The notes: generated by a model not told the origin, from the letters alone. 37,790 nucleotides of DNA from Candidatus Helarchaeota ASGARD archaeon Hel_GB_B (GCA_005191425.1 SUPR01000027.1:1-37790); one strand, 5' to 3'; shown: positions 17,540-26,073, counted from the first letter of the stretch. Translations and numbers: made by a program.

Positions 17540-18958
17540 ATGGACAAATTTTTCAACCCAGAATCATTAGTAATAATAGGTGCTAGTAGAAAAAATTGGG
17601 GTGCTTCTAATTCTATTTTGACAAGTTTAATCTATAAAAAATATAAAGGAAAAATATATCTAGTCAATGCGAATGCGCGTCATGGTGAGCAATTAAAGGG
17701 ATTTCCGCTTTATAAAAATGTAAAGGAAATACCATGCGTCGATTTGGCATATATAATAGTCCCAGGTCGGTTTGTTAAATCAGTAATTGAAGATTGTATT
17801 GAAGTTGGAATAAAAAATGCAAGTATCATATCTGCAGGTTTTAAAGAGTCGTTGTTATACAACAAACAAAAAGTGGAATTAGAGCAAGAAATTGTAGAGT
17901 TAGCTCGAAAACATGACCTCCGATTTGTTGGCCCTAATTGTAATGGTATTATAAATGTTCCAGAATCATTTTATGCACTTTTTGGCCCCCGTGTAAAGAT
18001 TGAGCCTGGGGCATGCTCTTATGTCTCTCGAGGAGGTACTGCCATCGCAAACATCCTTATACAATCATCATTATCTGGTTTCGGCGCTAATAAATTAATA
18101 AATATTGGTGACCAAGCAGATTTAACTGTCCAAGATTTTATAGAATATTATGATAAGGATCCAACAACAAAAGTTATCGGAGTCTATACAGAAGGGATTT
18201 CTAATGGTACAGAAATGGTTAAAATATTAAAGAATGTCTCTAAACCGGTAATTTTCTATAAATCTGGGCATTCAAATGCAGGAATGCGAGCTGCACTATC
18301 ACATGTTGGTGCTATTGCGAAAAAGGGGACTAATGAAATTTATAAGGGGTTTATTAGACAAACTAAAATAATACCTGTTAATAGTATAATTGAAATGGTC
18401 GATGTTGCAATGGCAATAAGTCTAGCTCCACCACCAAAAGGAAATAGAGTTGGGATTTTCACTTATGGTGGGTCTCTTGGAGTTATGATGTCTGATGCTG
18501 CTGAAGATAATGGACTAATCGTAGGAAAATTGAGTAGAAATCAAATAGAAACTCTAAACAAAATTTTACCTGAATATTGGTCTCATAATAATCCTGTCGA
18601 TGTTACTGATGGAAATGAAGCATATTTACCGCAAAATATTTTGAAAATTTTCAGAATTATTCTTGAAGAATTTGATGCACTTTTTATTGTAGCTCCTGTA
18701 TTTGAAGATGATTCCATTTTTGATGTTTCACCAAATGAAGTTAATTTCAGGAAAATGTATCAACAAGTGGTCAAAGATAATATCAAAAAATATAAGAAGA
18801 TAATCGACGAAGTCCAAAAACCAATTTTTGTCCTTGGGGATCGTGGTGAATTCTCTAAGCTTTTTATTAAAAATAACATACCAGTATATCCAACATTTCA
18901 AAGTCTTGCTAGAGCTTATGGGGCATATTATCATTATATCAAAAATAGAGAAAAATAA
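17540..18958 (+). CDS. NDP-forming acyl-CoA synthetase, alpha-subunit type
   Basis: Resembles the alpha part of ADP-forming acetyl/acyl-CoA synthetase, which makes ATP from acyl-CoA, ADP and phosphate. The N-terminal CoA-binding Rossmann domain shows the typical FNPESLVIIGASRKNWG start and the FVGPNCNGIIN motif (about 131-141); the succinyl-CoA-ligase-like domains follow, with SRGGTAIANI near 173 and the phosphohistidine candidate in ALSHVGAIA (about 254-262; families usually have SHTG). Length 472 fits an alpha subunit. No ATP-grasp beta subunit lies nearby, so the partner must be encoded elsewhere or the protein may have another role. It converges with the YjbQ-type gene, the stops being eleven bases apart. 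Confidence 0.8.
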   Translation: MDKFFNPESLVIIGASRKNWGASNSILTSLIYKKYKGKIYLVNANARHGEQLKGFPLYKNVKEIPCVDLAYIIVPGRFVKSVIEDCIEVGIKNASIISAGFKESLLYNKQKVELEQEIVELARKHDLRFVGPNCNGIINVPESFYALFGPRVKIEPGACSYVSRGGTAIANILIQSSLSGFGANKLINIGDQADLTVQDFIEYYDKDPTTKVIGVYTEGISNGTEMVKILKNVSKPVIFYKSGHSNAGMRAALSHVGAIAKKGTNEIYKGFIRQTKIIPVNSIIEMVDVAMAISLAPPPKGNRVGIFTYGGSLGVMMSDAAEDNGLIVGKLSRNQIETLNKILPEYWSHNNPVDVTDGNEAYLPQNILKIFRIILEEFDALFIVAPVFEDDSIFDVSPNEVNFRKMYQQVVKDNIKKYKKIIDEVQKPIFVLGDRGEFSKLFIKNNIPVYPTFQSLARAYGAYYHYIKNREK

Positions 18959-18987
18959 TGCAATCTTGGTTAATTTTTATTCTCTAT
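18945..18987. terminator. Inverted repeat across two convergent stops, possible bidirectional terminator
   Basis: ATAGAGAAAAATAA on one side and an imperfect complement ending in ATTCTCTAT on the other flank the short gap between the acyl-CoA-synthetase-like and YjbQ-like genes. The arms overlap both coding ends and T-rich runs follow on each strand. Confidence 0.4.
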
Positions 18988-19383
18988 GTTAATAATTTGA
19001 ATTAATAATTTTCTATTTCTTGGTCCATCATACTCATTAAAATATATACCTTGCCAAGTCCCCAAGATCAGATTTTTATTTTTTATCATTATTAATTGAG
19101 AAAATCCTGTTATTATTGACTTGGCATGTGCTGCTGAGTTACCTTCAATATGCTGGTAATCTCCAAAATAGGGGATTAATTTATCAAATATTTTTAGAAT
19201 ATCTTTTTTTACTGATGGGTCGGCATTTTCATTAATTGTAATCCCAGCTGTAGTATGTGGGACAAATAAAATACAAAATCCATTTTTAATTCCTGATTTT
19301 AAGATAATTTCTTGCACATCGTTGGTAATATCAATGATTTCTTCTCTTTCTGAAGTTTTAATTTCAATTTCATAAATTTCCAT
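18970..19383 (-). CDS. UPF0047/YjbQ family protein
   Basis: Small, widely conserved protein of the YjbQ/UPF0047 family, some members of which have weak thiamine-phosphate synthase activity; the physiological role is not settled. All signatures are visible: VPHTTAGITINENADPSV, then HIEGNSAAHAKS, then GTWQGIYFNEYDGPRNRK at the end. The histidines in the first two motifs form the putative metal or active site. The track begins at a TTG five codons earlier, but the ATG at 19383 has a GAGG ribosome-binding site nine bases upstream and gives the usual length, 137 residues. Cytosolic. No operon partner; the small membrane gene behind it on the same strand is more than 350 bases away. Confidence 0.9.
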   Translation of the reverse strand: MEIYEIEIKTSEREEIIDITNDVQEIILKSGIKNGFCILFVPHTTAGITINENADPSVKKDILKIFDKLIPYFGDYQHIEGNSAAHAKSIITGFSQLIMIKNKNLILGTWQGIYFNEYDGPRNRKLLIQIINIENKN

Positions 19384-19600
19384 TTCTAAAAACCTCAAAA
19401 TTAATTTTGCTAATTAATAATTTGTTAATTATTATATTCTATTTTTACTAATTTTCAAATCTATAATTCTCAAACTTATTTTTTGCACCAATGAATTTAG
19501 TAAAATATATTTGTGCAAAGACATAATTAGCAATAACATTTTAAGAAAATCACGAATAAATGTTTAGTTTAAATATTGTTTTTATAATAAAAAAATTATT

Positions 19601-19717
19601 ATGACTGTAACTAATAATCTTGATAAGGAAATTGTTGAAAAAATTATAAAGGTAAAAGCATTCAAAGAAAAATTTTATAAATTTATATACAATACTAAAT
19701 TTAATTCATCAAATTGA
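19601..19717 (+). CDS. Possible 38-residue small protein
   Basis: A small ATG ORF below the track cutoff lies in the otherwise empty 19384-19747 gap. It encodes a basic helical peptide (MTVTNNLDKEIVEKIIKVKA and on), preceded by an AT-rich TTTTATAATAA stretch but no clear Shine-Dalgarno site. Nothing matches a family I know. Its Lys/Glu-rich helical composition is gene-like, though short ORFs also occur by chance in such AT-rich DNA. Confidence 0.3.
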   Translation: MTVTNNLDKEIVEKIIKVKAFKEKFYKFIYNTKFNSSN

Positions 19718-19747
19718 AAATTATCTGTTTTATATGAAGTATCTATT

Positions 19748-20239
19748 TTAAGTTAAATCTACTTCAATCAGAAAATCGCTCTCTTTAGCAGTAAATCCTT
19801 TATATTCAATGATTTCAAAATATTTCTTAAGAATTAAAAAAGAACCTGCACATATTCCAAGAATACTTCCTATAACAAATCCAGAAGCTGCAAATATATT
19901 TGTTATACTAAATATCAACATTAGAATTCCAATAATAAATGTAGTTATTTTAATATCGAATATTATTATTGTCGTCTTTTTGATTAAACAAACAGTTAAA
20001 AATAATAAAATAAAGGAGAATAATCCTCCCCAAAATAATCTTAAACTCATTACTGAATAGTCCCAAATTGCTGGCCCAATTTGATTTAAATTCGAATAAT
20101 AAATATTTGCTAAAAGTAATCTAAAAAATTGCACTTGGTCTAAATAGATTATAACAAACCAGCTAATAAAATCTAAAATAGTTGCTCCAAATGCTAAAAT
20201 AAATGCATTTCTCACATTAAAGATCTTATTTAAATCCAA
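19748..20239 (-). CDS. Small four-helix membrane protein of unknown function
   Basis: I do not recognise a family. The 163-residue protein shows four hydrophobic helices at about residues 12-32, 66-87, 95-117 and 119-137, a polar loop of about 30 residues between the first two, and a short acidic C-terminal tail (about 145-163). The N-terminus (MDLNKIFNVRN) is short and polar, so the first helix is probably a signal anchor. There are no charged residues within the helices to suggest transport. It stands alone between the YjbQ-type gene and the DNA methyltransferase, all on the minus strand. The start codon has a GGAGATAAAG ribosome-binding site seven to ten bases upstream, which supports translation. 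Confidence 0.65.
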   Translation of the reverse strand: MDLNKIFNVRNAFILAFGATILDFISWFVIIYLDQVQFFRLLLANIYYSNLNQIGPAIWDYSVMSLRLFWGGLFSFILLFLTVCLIKKTTIIIFDIKITTFIIGILMLIFSITNIFAASGFVIGSILGICAGSFLILKKYFEIIEYKGFTAKESDFLIEVDLT

Positions 20240-20292
20240 TTTCTTTATCTCCTTATTTTAAGATTATTATTTTAAATGCACTAAACTGGTAT

Positions 20293-22914
20293 TTATAAAT
20301 TATCATTTTCAAATTTTTTAAAATGATTTTTTCCTTTAATTTTTTTCGTTCTTAGATGGTTATAAAAAGTGTGGTATCTTCTTTTATACCAATTTTCAAT
20401 TTCATTTATATCTTCATTTGATAACTGATATAATTTATATACAAGATAATCTATTTTTGTTTGTTCATAAATAAAATATGGATATTTTTGGTCATCATGC
20501 TGCTTTTGAATGATTTTGTTGACCAAATCTTCAATCTGATACATTATAGATTTATTATCTTTGTCTATTAAAGGGATTGGAATTTGTTTAATTCCACCAA
20601 CTTGCGTGTGAACAGTTGAATTAATATAATTTTTTAAAAGATATTTCACAAGTTTTGAACATAAAATACCTAAACAAAATTCTAAACTATAAAATTCTGT
20701 GAAAATTGTCATTCCCATTACATCAAAAACTGAAGAGTGGTTTAATCTAAAGGTCGGGGCGTAAAATCCAGTATCTGAATAGGTAATTCCTTTTTTAAAA
20801 TAATATTTAAAATTTTGAAGTCTTGAAGCTATTTTATTAGAGGAAAACAATTCAATCTTGTCTTTTTTACCATAATATCTTTCTCGGTCTATTATTGTTA
20901 AATTTTTTAATCTATTTATTGCTTCTTTTGACCAATTAATATAATAGTTTGTTGGTACCCAATAATTTGGAAGCCACCCCTCTTTGATATTTGATTCAGC
21001 ACCTTTATCATATGGAATGTATTTTTTACCACCATAATCATTGTCATCAATTCCCAATATATCTCCAGTCTTTTCATAATATCGTCTATATTTTTTAGAG
21101 AACTCTATCAATTGTTCTCCATTTAAAATTAATTTCTTATCTACGACCTTATAATTTCCATAAACTTTTTCATTACTTTTTCTAATATAATATTTATTAT
21201 CTCCTGTCCCTAATCCTTGTTTTATTATTGATATATCTCCAAATTTTAATAAATTTAAGCGATTTCCATTAAAGATTATTTTATATATTAACAATGATTT
21301 ATTTTTAGATGGAAATGAATGTTTATCACATTCTTGGTCATTCATAAGGGAAAAAATTTTGGGGCTGGCAATAATTATTGGAATTTTCGAATATTTTAAT
21401 AATATTTTTTGCTGGTATTTATAAAAACCCACATTTGTTTTTAAAAAGTTACCATCTAGCCTATCAAAAATTAGTTTACCAAGGATATCTATTAAAATAT
21501 TTTTATTTTTAACTGGAATCCCTGTCAAATCAATTGCTTGAACATCTGAATTTAATCTTAAAAATCTGTTTTTATCACCTGGTAAACTTTTCAGGATAAA
21601 TATCGAAGTGTTTACGGTAGCTTCAAATAACCAAATTGGGAGTGATACAATAAAAATTAATCCACAAGAATTTAAAACTCTCCTTCTTAAAGGTAAATGG
21701 CTCTCAATAGTACGCCAAGTATCACTCGTAAGAAAGGATAAATAACCATTCACTTTTAGAAATTCTAATGATTTGACTATAAAAGCTCCATAAAGATCCA
21801 TACTCATTAATCCAAGCTTTTTTGCAGTTTCTTTAGAAATGCCTCTTCCTCTTGCTGCATAAGGTGGATTTCCAATTATAATATCAAATTTAAATGAGAT
21901 ATTCGAATTATTTATTTTTAAAAAATCAGATCTTAGAAAGTTAAATTTCAAATTTCTAAACTTTAAGTTTCTACTACTTATAAAAAATGGTAGTAATATC
22001 ATTAAAGCTGCAATATCCATTGCCTCTTTTTCTATATCAATGCCATATAGAGATTCGTTTATAATTTTAAATTTTATGCGTAATAATTCATTTTTATCAA
22101 TATTATTTGAATTCATAATTATCTTTTTACAATTTAACAAAATTAATGTAATATCTTCTAGAATTGAAATTAAAAAAGTGCCAGTTCCCATTGCTGGGTC
22201 TAAAACTTTAAAATTATCAAATATCTTTATAATTTTTAAAGCATTTTCTTTATTAATAGTAGAGACATTAACATTTATGTCTTTTGAAAATAAAATTTTT
22301 ATGTCCTCTTTTTCTATGCCTAATTTCTCTTCAATATACCTAATTAATACTTTCTTGGTCAGAAAGTTTGCAATAAATTTATTTGTATAATAAATCCCAA
22401 ATCTTTTTTTCTCCGAACCTTTGTATAATTCATAAATATAACTAAAAATATCTGTACCAATTTTATATTCCTCAAAAATAAAGAATTCCGTAGAAATTTT
22501 ATTTCTGGAAAAAAAGTTTAAAACAGAATTCTTCTTATTTGGGTCAAAAATTTCGTTGGGTATAAAAATATTATTAATAATTTTCCATTCTTCTGGTGTA
22601 AAATCGTCAAATCTTAAATCTATTTGATTGAAAAATTTGATATTTGACCATTCTTCTGAAAAATTATCTAAAAATCTTCTCAAAAATAAATCAAAATAAT
22701 TTCCATTATTTTTATTTACCTTAAATCTTTCAAATATGTCAGAAAAGTGTTCTTTTATTATTTTTCTATCCTTAATGAAATAATATAATGTAATTTTAAA
22801 TAATAGATCTTTTACAAACTTTAAAATCAATTTCTTATTAGATAAATTTGGGTTATACTTTATTATATTTCTTACAATATTATTGTATAGGATTTTAATT
22901 TCTTTATTTGTCAT
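20293..22914 (-). CDS. Eco57I/type IIG-like adenine-N6 DNA methyltransferase, no nuclease seen
   Basis: Large adenine-specific DNA methyltransferase of 873 residues. Motif X is GIYYTNKFIANFLT (about 173-186), the SAM-binding motif I is VLDPAMGTGTF (237-247), a GIDIEKEAM motif II follows at 291, and the catalytic motif IV is IIGNPPY (346-352), the gamma-class order. Downstream, TSDTWRT and a long C-terminal half resemble TaqI/Eco57I-type target-recognition regions. The helical N-terminus (1-170) shows no PD-(D/E)XK motif, whereas classical Eco57I-type enzymes begin with one. It may therefore be an orphan methyltransferase, a partner of a nuclease encoded elsewhere, or a relative of BREX PglX; no BREX or DISARM genes are beside it. 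Confidence 0.85.
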   Translation of the reverse strand: MTNKEIKILYNNIVRNIIKYNPNLSNKKLILKFVKDLLFKITLYYFIKDRKIIKEHFSDIFERFKVNKNNGNYFDLFLRRFLDNFSEEWSNIKFFNQIDLRFDDFTPEEWKIINNIFIPNEIFDPNKKNSVLNFFSRNKISTEFFIFEEYKIGTDIFSYIYELYKGSEKKRFGIYYTNKFIANFLTKKVLIRYIEEKLGIEKEDIKILFSKDINVNVSTINKENALKIIKIFDNFKVLDPAMGTGTFLISILEDITLILLNCKKIIMNSNNIDKNELLRIKFKIINESLYGIDIEKEAMDIAALMILLPFFISSRNLKFRNLKFNFLRSDFLKINNSNISFKFDIIIGNPPYAARGRGISKETAKKLGLMSMDLYGAFIVKSLEFLKVNGYLSFLTSDTWRTIESHLPLRRRVLNSCGLIFIVSLPIWLFEATVNTSIFILKSLPGDKNRFLRLNSDVQAIDLTGIPVKNKNILIDILGKLIFDRLDGNFLKTNVGFYKYQQKILLKYSKIPIIIASPKIFSLMNDQECDKHSFPSKNKSLLIYKIIFNGNRLNLLKFGDISIIKQGLGTGDNKYYIRKSNEKVYGNYKVVDKKLILNGEQLIEFSKKYRRYYEKTGDILGIDDNDYGGKKYIPYDKGAESNIKEGWLPNYWVPTNYYINWSKEAINRLKNLTIIDRERYYGKKDKIELFSSNKIASRLQNFKYYFKKGITYSDTGFYAPTFRLNHSSVFDVMGMTIFTEFYSLEFCLGILCSKLVKYLLKNYINSTVHTQVGGIKQIPIPLIDKDNKSIMYQIEDLVNKIIQKQHDDQKYPYFIYEQTKIDYLVYKLYQLSNEDINEIENWYKRRYHTFYNHLRTKKIKGKNHFKKFENDNL

Positions 22915-23205
22915 TCTTTTTTCATTTATTTACATCTGTATTAAAAGAAATTATATTTTTTAAGTTGAACTTAAATAAATTTAGCATAATAATTTTAAAT
23001 TGTTAAATTATTTTAATAATTTATCTAAATTATCGCGACCTAATGTTATTTTAAAGGTTTAGATTTTGAATTAAAATTTTCAATAAGAACTTCGAACCAC
23101 TTAATAATTAATTACATTTAAGAAATCTTTTTATAAAATATGATTCATAAATATTTCAGATTTTATTTTTCTAAAAATAATCGAAAAATAACGGAGTTAA
23201 TAACC

Positions 23206-23733
23206 ATGAATGAAAAAACTGAAATTGTTACAAATTCTGGAGATCCAAAAATGTTCTATAAATGGAAATTAAATAGTTTAATTCTTCGAATGGTATATCC
23301 TCAAATATTGAGTAATTTTGTTATAAAGTATAATCATGATATTAGTAAAATTAATAAAGCATTACTTAATATCGGAAAAAATTCAGCCCGTAGAGTTATA
23401 TCTGAATTTCCAATTAAAGAGTTTAATACAAAAATTCTGATCAGAAAAATAACTTGGAGGCATTGGGGGACTAAATCCATTGTAAAAGGTAATATTAAAG
23501 ATGGTGAATTAAAAATAATTGTTAAAAAATGCCCACTTTGTATGGGACTTGCTCCATTGGAGATTGAAGGTCTGCATTATTGCATATCATTTGCAGGTTT
23601 CTTACAAGGTGCTTTTGAAGTTCTTCAAAAAAAATATAAGAAATTAATCCAAAATAAAATGACTTTTGAGACAATAGAATCAAAAGGTTCAAATGATCTA
23701 AATTGCGTCCATTTATGTAGAATTGAGGAATGA
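23206..23733 (+). CDS. TRAPP (Bet3/V4R-fold)-like protein, first of a tandem pair
   Basis: Residues about 20-75 (LNSLILRMV, then KINKALLNIGKNSARRVISE) match the helical start of Bet3-type TRAPP subunits, where a paired helix ends in a G-x-x-x-x-R-x-I motif. The C-terminal part (YCISFAGFLQGAFEVLQKKY, about 125-144) matches Bet3's GxLxGALExV helix and the final beta strands. It also carries KCPLCMG (C109, C112) and later cysteines (C126, C167, C171), like V4R-domain proteins of the same superfamily, which bind small molecules or metal. The track start is earlier, but the ATG at 23206 has GGAG nine bases upstream. Three bases separate it from its neighbour, so the products probably form a heterodimer as TRAPP subunits do. 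TRAPP domains are reported in Asgard archaea. Alternative: a V4R ligand sensor. Confidence 0.6.
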   Translation: MNEKTEIVTNSGDPKMFYKWKLNSLILRMVYPQILSNFVIKYNHDISKINKALLNIGKNSARRVISEFPIKEFNTKILIRKITWRHWGTKSIVKGNIKDGELKIIVKKCPLCMGLAPLEIEGLHYCISFAGFLQGAFEVLQKKYKKLIQNKMTFETIESKGSNDLNCVHLCRIEE

Positions 23734-23736
23734 AAA

Positions 23737-24369
23737 ATGGTTGTTGATAAATTAAATTTTTTTACAAAATTATTAGGTTCATTTGGCGGGAGATATATAT
23801 TTAATACTGCGCAAAAAATTAATTTATATACTTGTGGGTTAATTGTTCAAGAAACTATGAAGATATTTATGGACATATATGGAGATTATGAAATTGGCAT
23901 AGAAGAATTTAATGAAGCCCTCGCAACTGGTGTTAAAGAAATGATTGCCGATATGTTGGACCAATCTTATTTATTTGGAAAAGGATTGGGTGATATTGTT
24001 TCAAGAACTCCTTCTGATTCTTGTAGTGCAATTGAAATAGGGTTCTGGGCTCTGATGGGTAAGGAATCTAAACAATTAATTGAGAAACCAATTTGGGTTC
24101 CTTTTGAACAGCCTAATGAATATATTGGTAAATTGGTAGTTGGAATTAAAAGATGCCCATTTTGCTTTGGAATGGACAAAAATATTGAGTCCAAACTAAC
24201 TAAAGTTCATTACGGAGATTTTTTTGCCATTATGATCGGAGGTATTCTTCAAGAAATAATGGAATATGTTGGAAACGATTTTGAAATGATCTCTAAAGAG
24301 ACTAAATGCTTTATGCGGGGCGATGAAAAAGGTGAATTAACCATCTATTTCAAACAAAGAAAAAACTAA
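23737..24369 (+). CDS. TRAPP (Bet3/V4R-fold)-like protein, second of a tandem pair
   Basis: Paralogue-like partner of the preceding gene, 210 residues. It shares the KRCPFCFG motif (about 147-154; KKCPLCMG in the first), followed by the Bet3-type hydrophobic helix GDFFAIMIGGILQEIMEYVG and closing strands (FEMISKETKCFMRG, GELTIYFKQ). The N-terminal half contains helices with FNEALATGVKEMIADML in the place of the Bet3 paired helix. Similarity between the two genes is low outside these motifs, as for different TRAPP subunits rather than a recent copy. The ATG lies three bases past the stop of the first gene, with GAGGAATG overlapping it, so translation is coupled. No membrane segment or signal peptide. 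Confidence 0.55.
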   Translation: MVVDKLNFFTKLLGSFGGRYIFNTAQKINLYTCGLIVQETMKIFMDIYGDYEIGIEEFNEALATGVKEMIADMLDQSYLFGKGLGDIVSRTPSDSCSAIEIGFWALMGKESKQLIEKPIWVPFEQPNEYIGKLVVGIKRCPFCFGMDKNIESKLTKVHYGDFFAIMIGGILQEIMEYVGNDFEMISKETKCFMRGDEKGELTIYFKQRKN

Positions 24370-24487
24370 AAAATAGAGAAATTAGGGGTAGTAACTTTTA
24401 CTAATTTTTATACAAATATTATATTTTTAATAATAGAGCTGCTTTTAAGATTAAAAATTATATTTCTAAGAAATATTTCATTTCACA

Positions 24488-24680
24488 ATGATAGAATTTC
24501 CAGAATTAATAAAGGAAATATTTAAAGAGATAACGATCAGTCAAGGAATTGTTGGAGAATCTATTTATCGTTTGTTTAAAATTACAGATATTAATAGTAA
24601 AACCAAATCGGAATGTTTATAATTAAAAATACGCATTTTATAGCAATGCCGGAATTTATAAAAACTCAGAACAAATAAAA
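24488..24680 (+). pseudogene. Possible decayed 5' end of a transposase
   Basis: In the 332-base gap after the TRAPP-like pair, a 44-residue ORF (24488-24622, MIEFPELIKEIFKEITISQG and on, ending KTKSECL) is followed, in another frame, by YSNAGIYKNSEQIK. The latter resembles the CxxCGSxxIYKNG zinc-ribbon start of many IS transposases, with cysteines lost. It is a weak but specific resemblance and makes sense only with the matching remnant near 26165. Confidence 0.35.
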
Positions 24681-24701
24681 TCCAATAAAAGAGAGAGATG
24701 A

Positions 24702-25673
24702 ATGAATAAAAAAGACTCCTACTCGAGAAACAAAATATTAAAAAAATTCCTGGGTTTAAAGACCTATTTTAAGTCAGCATTTCAGGAGACCATGTCTGAG
24801 CATAGTCATTTTTCCATGTATTATTGTAATGGGGTTATGCGATTTGTGTCATATCTCAAGAAATATGGGAGAGCAATAGACAAAGGGCTAATTCACGATA
24901 TATTTAAAGTATTTTTTTCACAGTTAAAATATGGAGAGAATGGAGTCGCGATAGAAAAAGAGATGGGTAAAAAGAGGTTAGACCTATATAGAATGGTTGA
25001 GGACGAAATAATAGAAGTAAAAACGATAAGCAATATTTCGTTTAAAAAGATATTCGGGACTGTCAAATCTGTATTCAAACTGGTGCCAAAGGCTGACCGG
25101 TTATGGCTATTTTTCTTTATGAAATTAGGGGCTTCAACTCTAAAAAATAAGAAAAATGAAAAAGATAGTGTGGAAGACTTGAAATGCAAATATTTTTTAA
25201 TATTCCTTGACATAATACTATCAGGTGTAGATGACTTGACCGAAATAAATAAAGAATTAGAGAGCGGAATAAAAGAGTTAATAGAGAGTGGAGCAGAGGA
25301 ATTGGACCTATCGAAGGAAATAATAATTCCATTAGAAAATGTAGTGTTTGTAGAAGATTTAAAAAGGGAGTTGGAGGAAAATAAGAGGGAGTTAGAGGAA
25401 AATAAGAGGGAACTAAAGGAAAATAAGAGGGAGTTGGAGGAAAATAAGAGGGAACTAAAGGAAAATAAGAAGGAATTAAAGAGAAAAGAGAAGGAATTAA
25501 AGGAAAAAGAGAAGGAATTAAAGAAAGAGAAAATGGAAAAAGAGAAGAAATTAAAAGAATTAAAGAGAGAATTAGAGAGAGAAAAATTAGAGAAAAAGAA
25601 AATAAAAGATGAGCTGAAGAAAAAGGAAAAAGAATTACAAGAACTTAGAAAAAAATTAAAAAACACGGAATAA
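24702..25673 (+). CDS. PD-(D/E)XK nuclease-like protein with a heptad coiled-coil tail
   Basis: A 323-residue protein in two parts. Residues about 60-145 carry a PD-(D/E)XK-type core: RLDLYR (D94), then EDEIIEVKT (E105, K107), i.e. D-x10-E-x-K, with a helix before and strands and a helix after, as in restriction- and Holliday-resolvase-type nucleases. Residues about 215-320 are an extremely charged coiled coil in which KRELEEN/KRELKEN heptads repeat and then decay to KEKELKE. The ATG has a GAGAGAG ribosome-binding site. The downstream 400 bases are a decayed second copy. There is no HNH, helicase or methylase domain. A role in restriction or DNA processing is possible, but the nuclease call rests on three residues and secondary structure. 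Confidence 0.55.
   Translation: MNKKDSYSRNKILKKFLGLKTYFKSAFQETMSEHSHFSMYYCNGVMRFVSYLKKYGRAIDKGLIHDIFKVFFSQLKYGENGVAIEKEMGKKRLDLYRMVEDEIIEVKTISNISFKKIFGTVKSVFKLVPKADRLWLFFFMKLGASTLKNKKNEKDSVEDLKCKYFLIFLDIILSGVDDLTEINKELESGIKELIESGAEELDLSKEIIIPLENVVFVEDLKRELEENKRELEENKRELKENKRELEENKRELKENKKELKRKEKELKEKEKELKKEKMEKEKKLKELKRELEREKLEKKKIKDELKKKEKELQELRKKLKNTE
25362..25487 (+). repeat. 21-bp tandem repeat coding for coiled-coil heptads
   Basis: About five and a half units of AAGAGGGAGTTGGAGGAAAAT lie head to tail inside the nuclease-like gene, each coding for seven residues (one heptad). Units 3 and 5 are identical and units 2-3 differ from 4-5 by one base, so the latest growth was by a 42-bp step. 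Length is likely to vary between strains. Confidence 0.85.
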
Positions 25674-25704
25674 ACGAAAAAGAGGGATATGGATATACAA
25701 GAGA

Positions 25705-26073
25705 GTAGATTTAAAATACAAATATTTTTTAATATTCCTTGATATAATACTATTATGTATAGATGACTTGATTGAAATAAATAAAGAATTGTAGAGTGAA
25801 ATAAAAGAGTTAATAGAGAGTGAAGCAGAGGAATTTGATGTATCAAATGGAATAATAATTATTCTAGAAAATGTAGTATTTGTGGAGGATTTAAAAAAGG
25901 AATTAAAGGAAACAAAGCGAAAATCAAAGGAAATAGAGAGAAGATCAAAGGAAATAGAGAAAGAATTGAAGAGAGTGAAATTAGAAAAAAAGAAAATAAA
26001 AAAAGAACTGGAAAAAAGGAAAAAAGGAAAAAAGGTACAAAAACTTAGAAAAAAATTAAAAGATATGAAATAA
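25705..26073 (+). pseudogene. Decayed tandem copy of the nuclease/coiled-coil gene, C-terminal part
   Basis: From about 25705 the DNA repeats the segment beginning near 25173 (offset about 532 bases; for example CAAATATTTTTTAATATTCC in both) at high identity. Read in the same frame it gives KYKYFLIFLDIILLCIDDLI and on, then an in-frame TAG (25792-25794) where the first copy has GAG, then IKELIESEAEEFDVSN and a shorter coiled coil. The track ORF at 25882 is just the tail of this copy. The nuclease core is absent, so the copy is partial and dead unless the tail is made from an internal start. Confidence 0.75.

Noticed and set aside
22040-22390. Plus-strand ORF of 116 codons
   Set aside because: It is antisense to motif I of the DNA methyltransferase.
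24893-25846. Minus-strand ORF of 317 codons rich in Ser and Phe
   Set aside because: It is the complement of the charged coiled-coil repeats (Lys/Glu codons read backwards give Phe/Ser/Leu), a known artefact.
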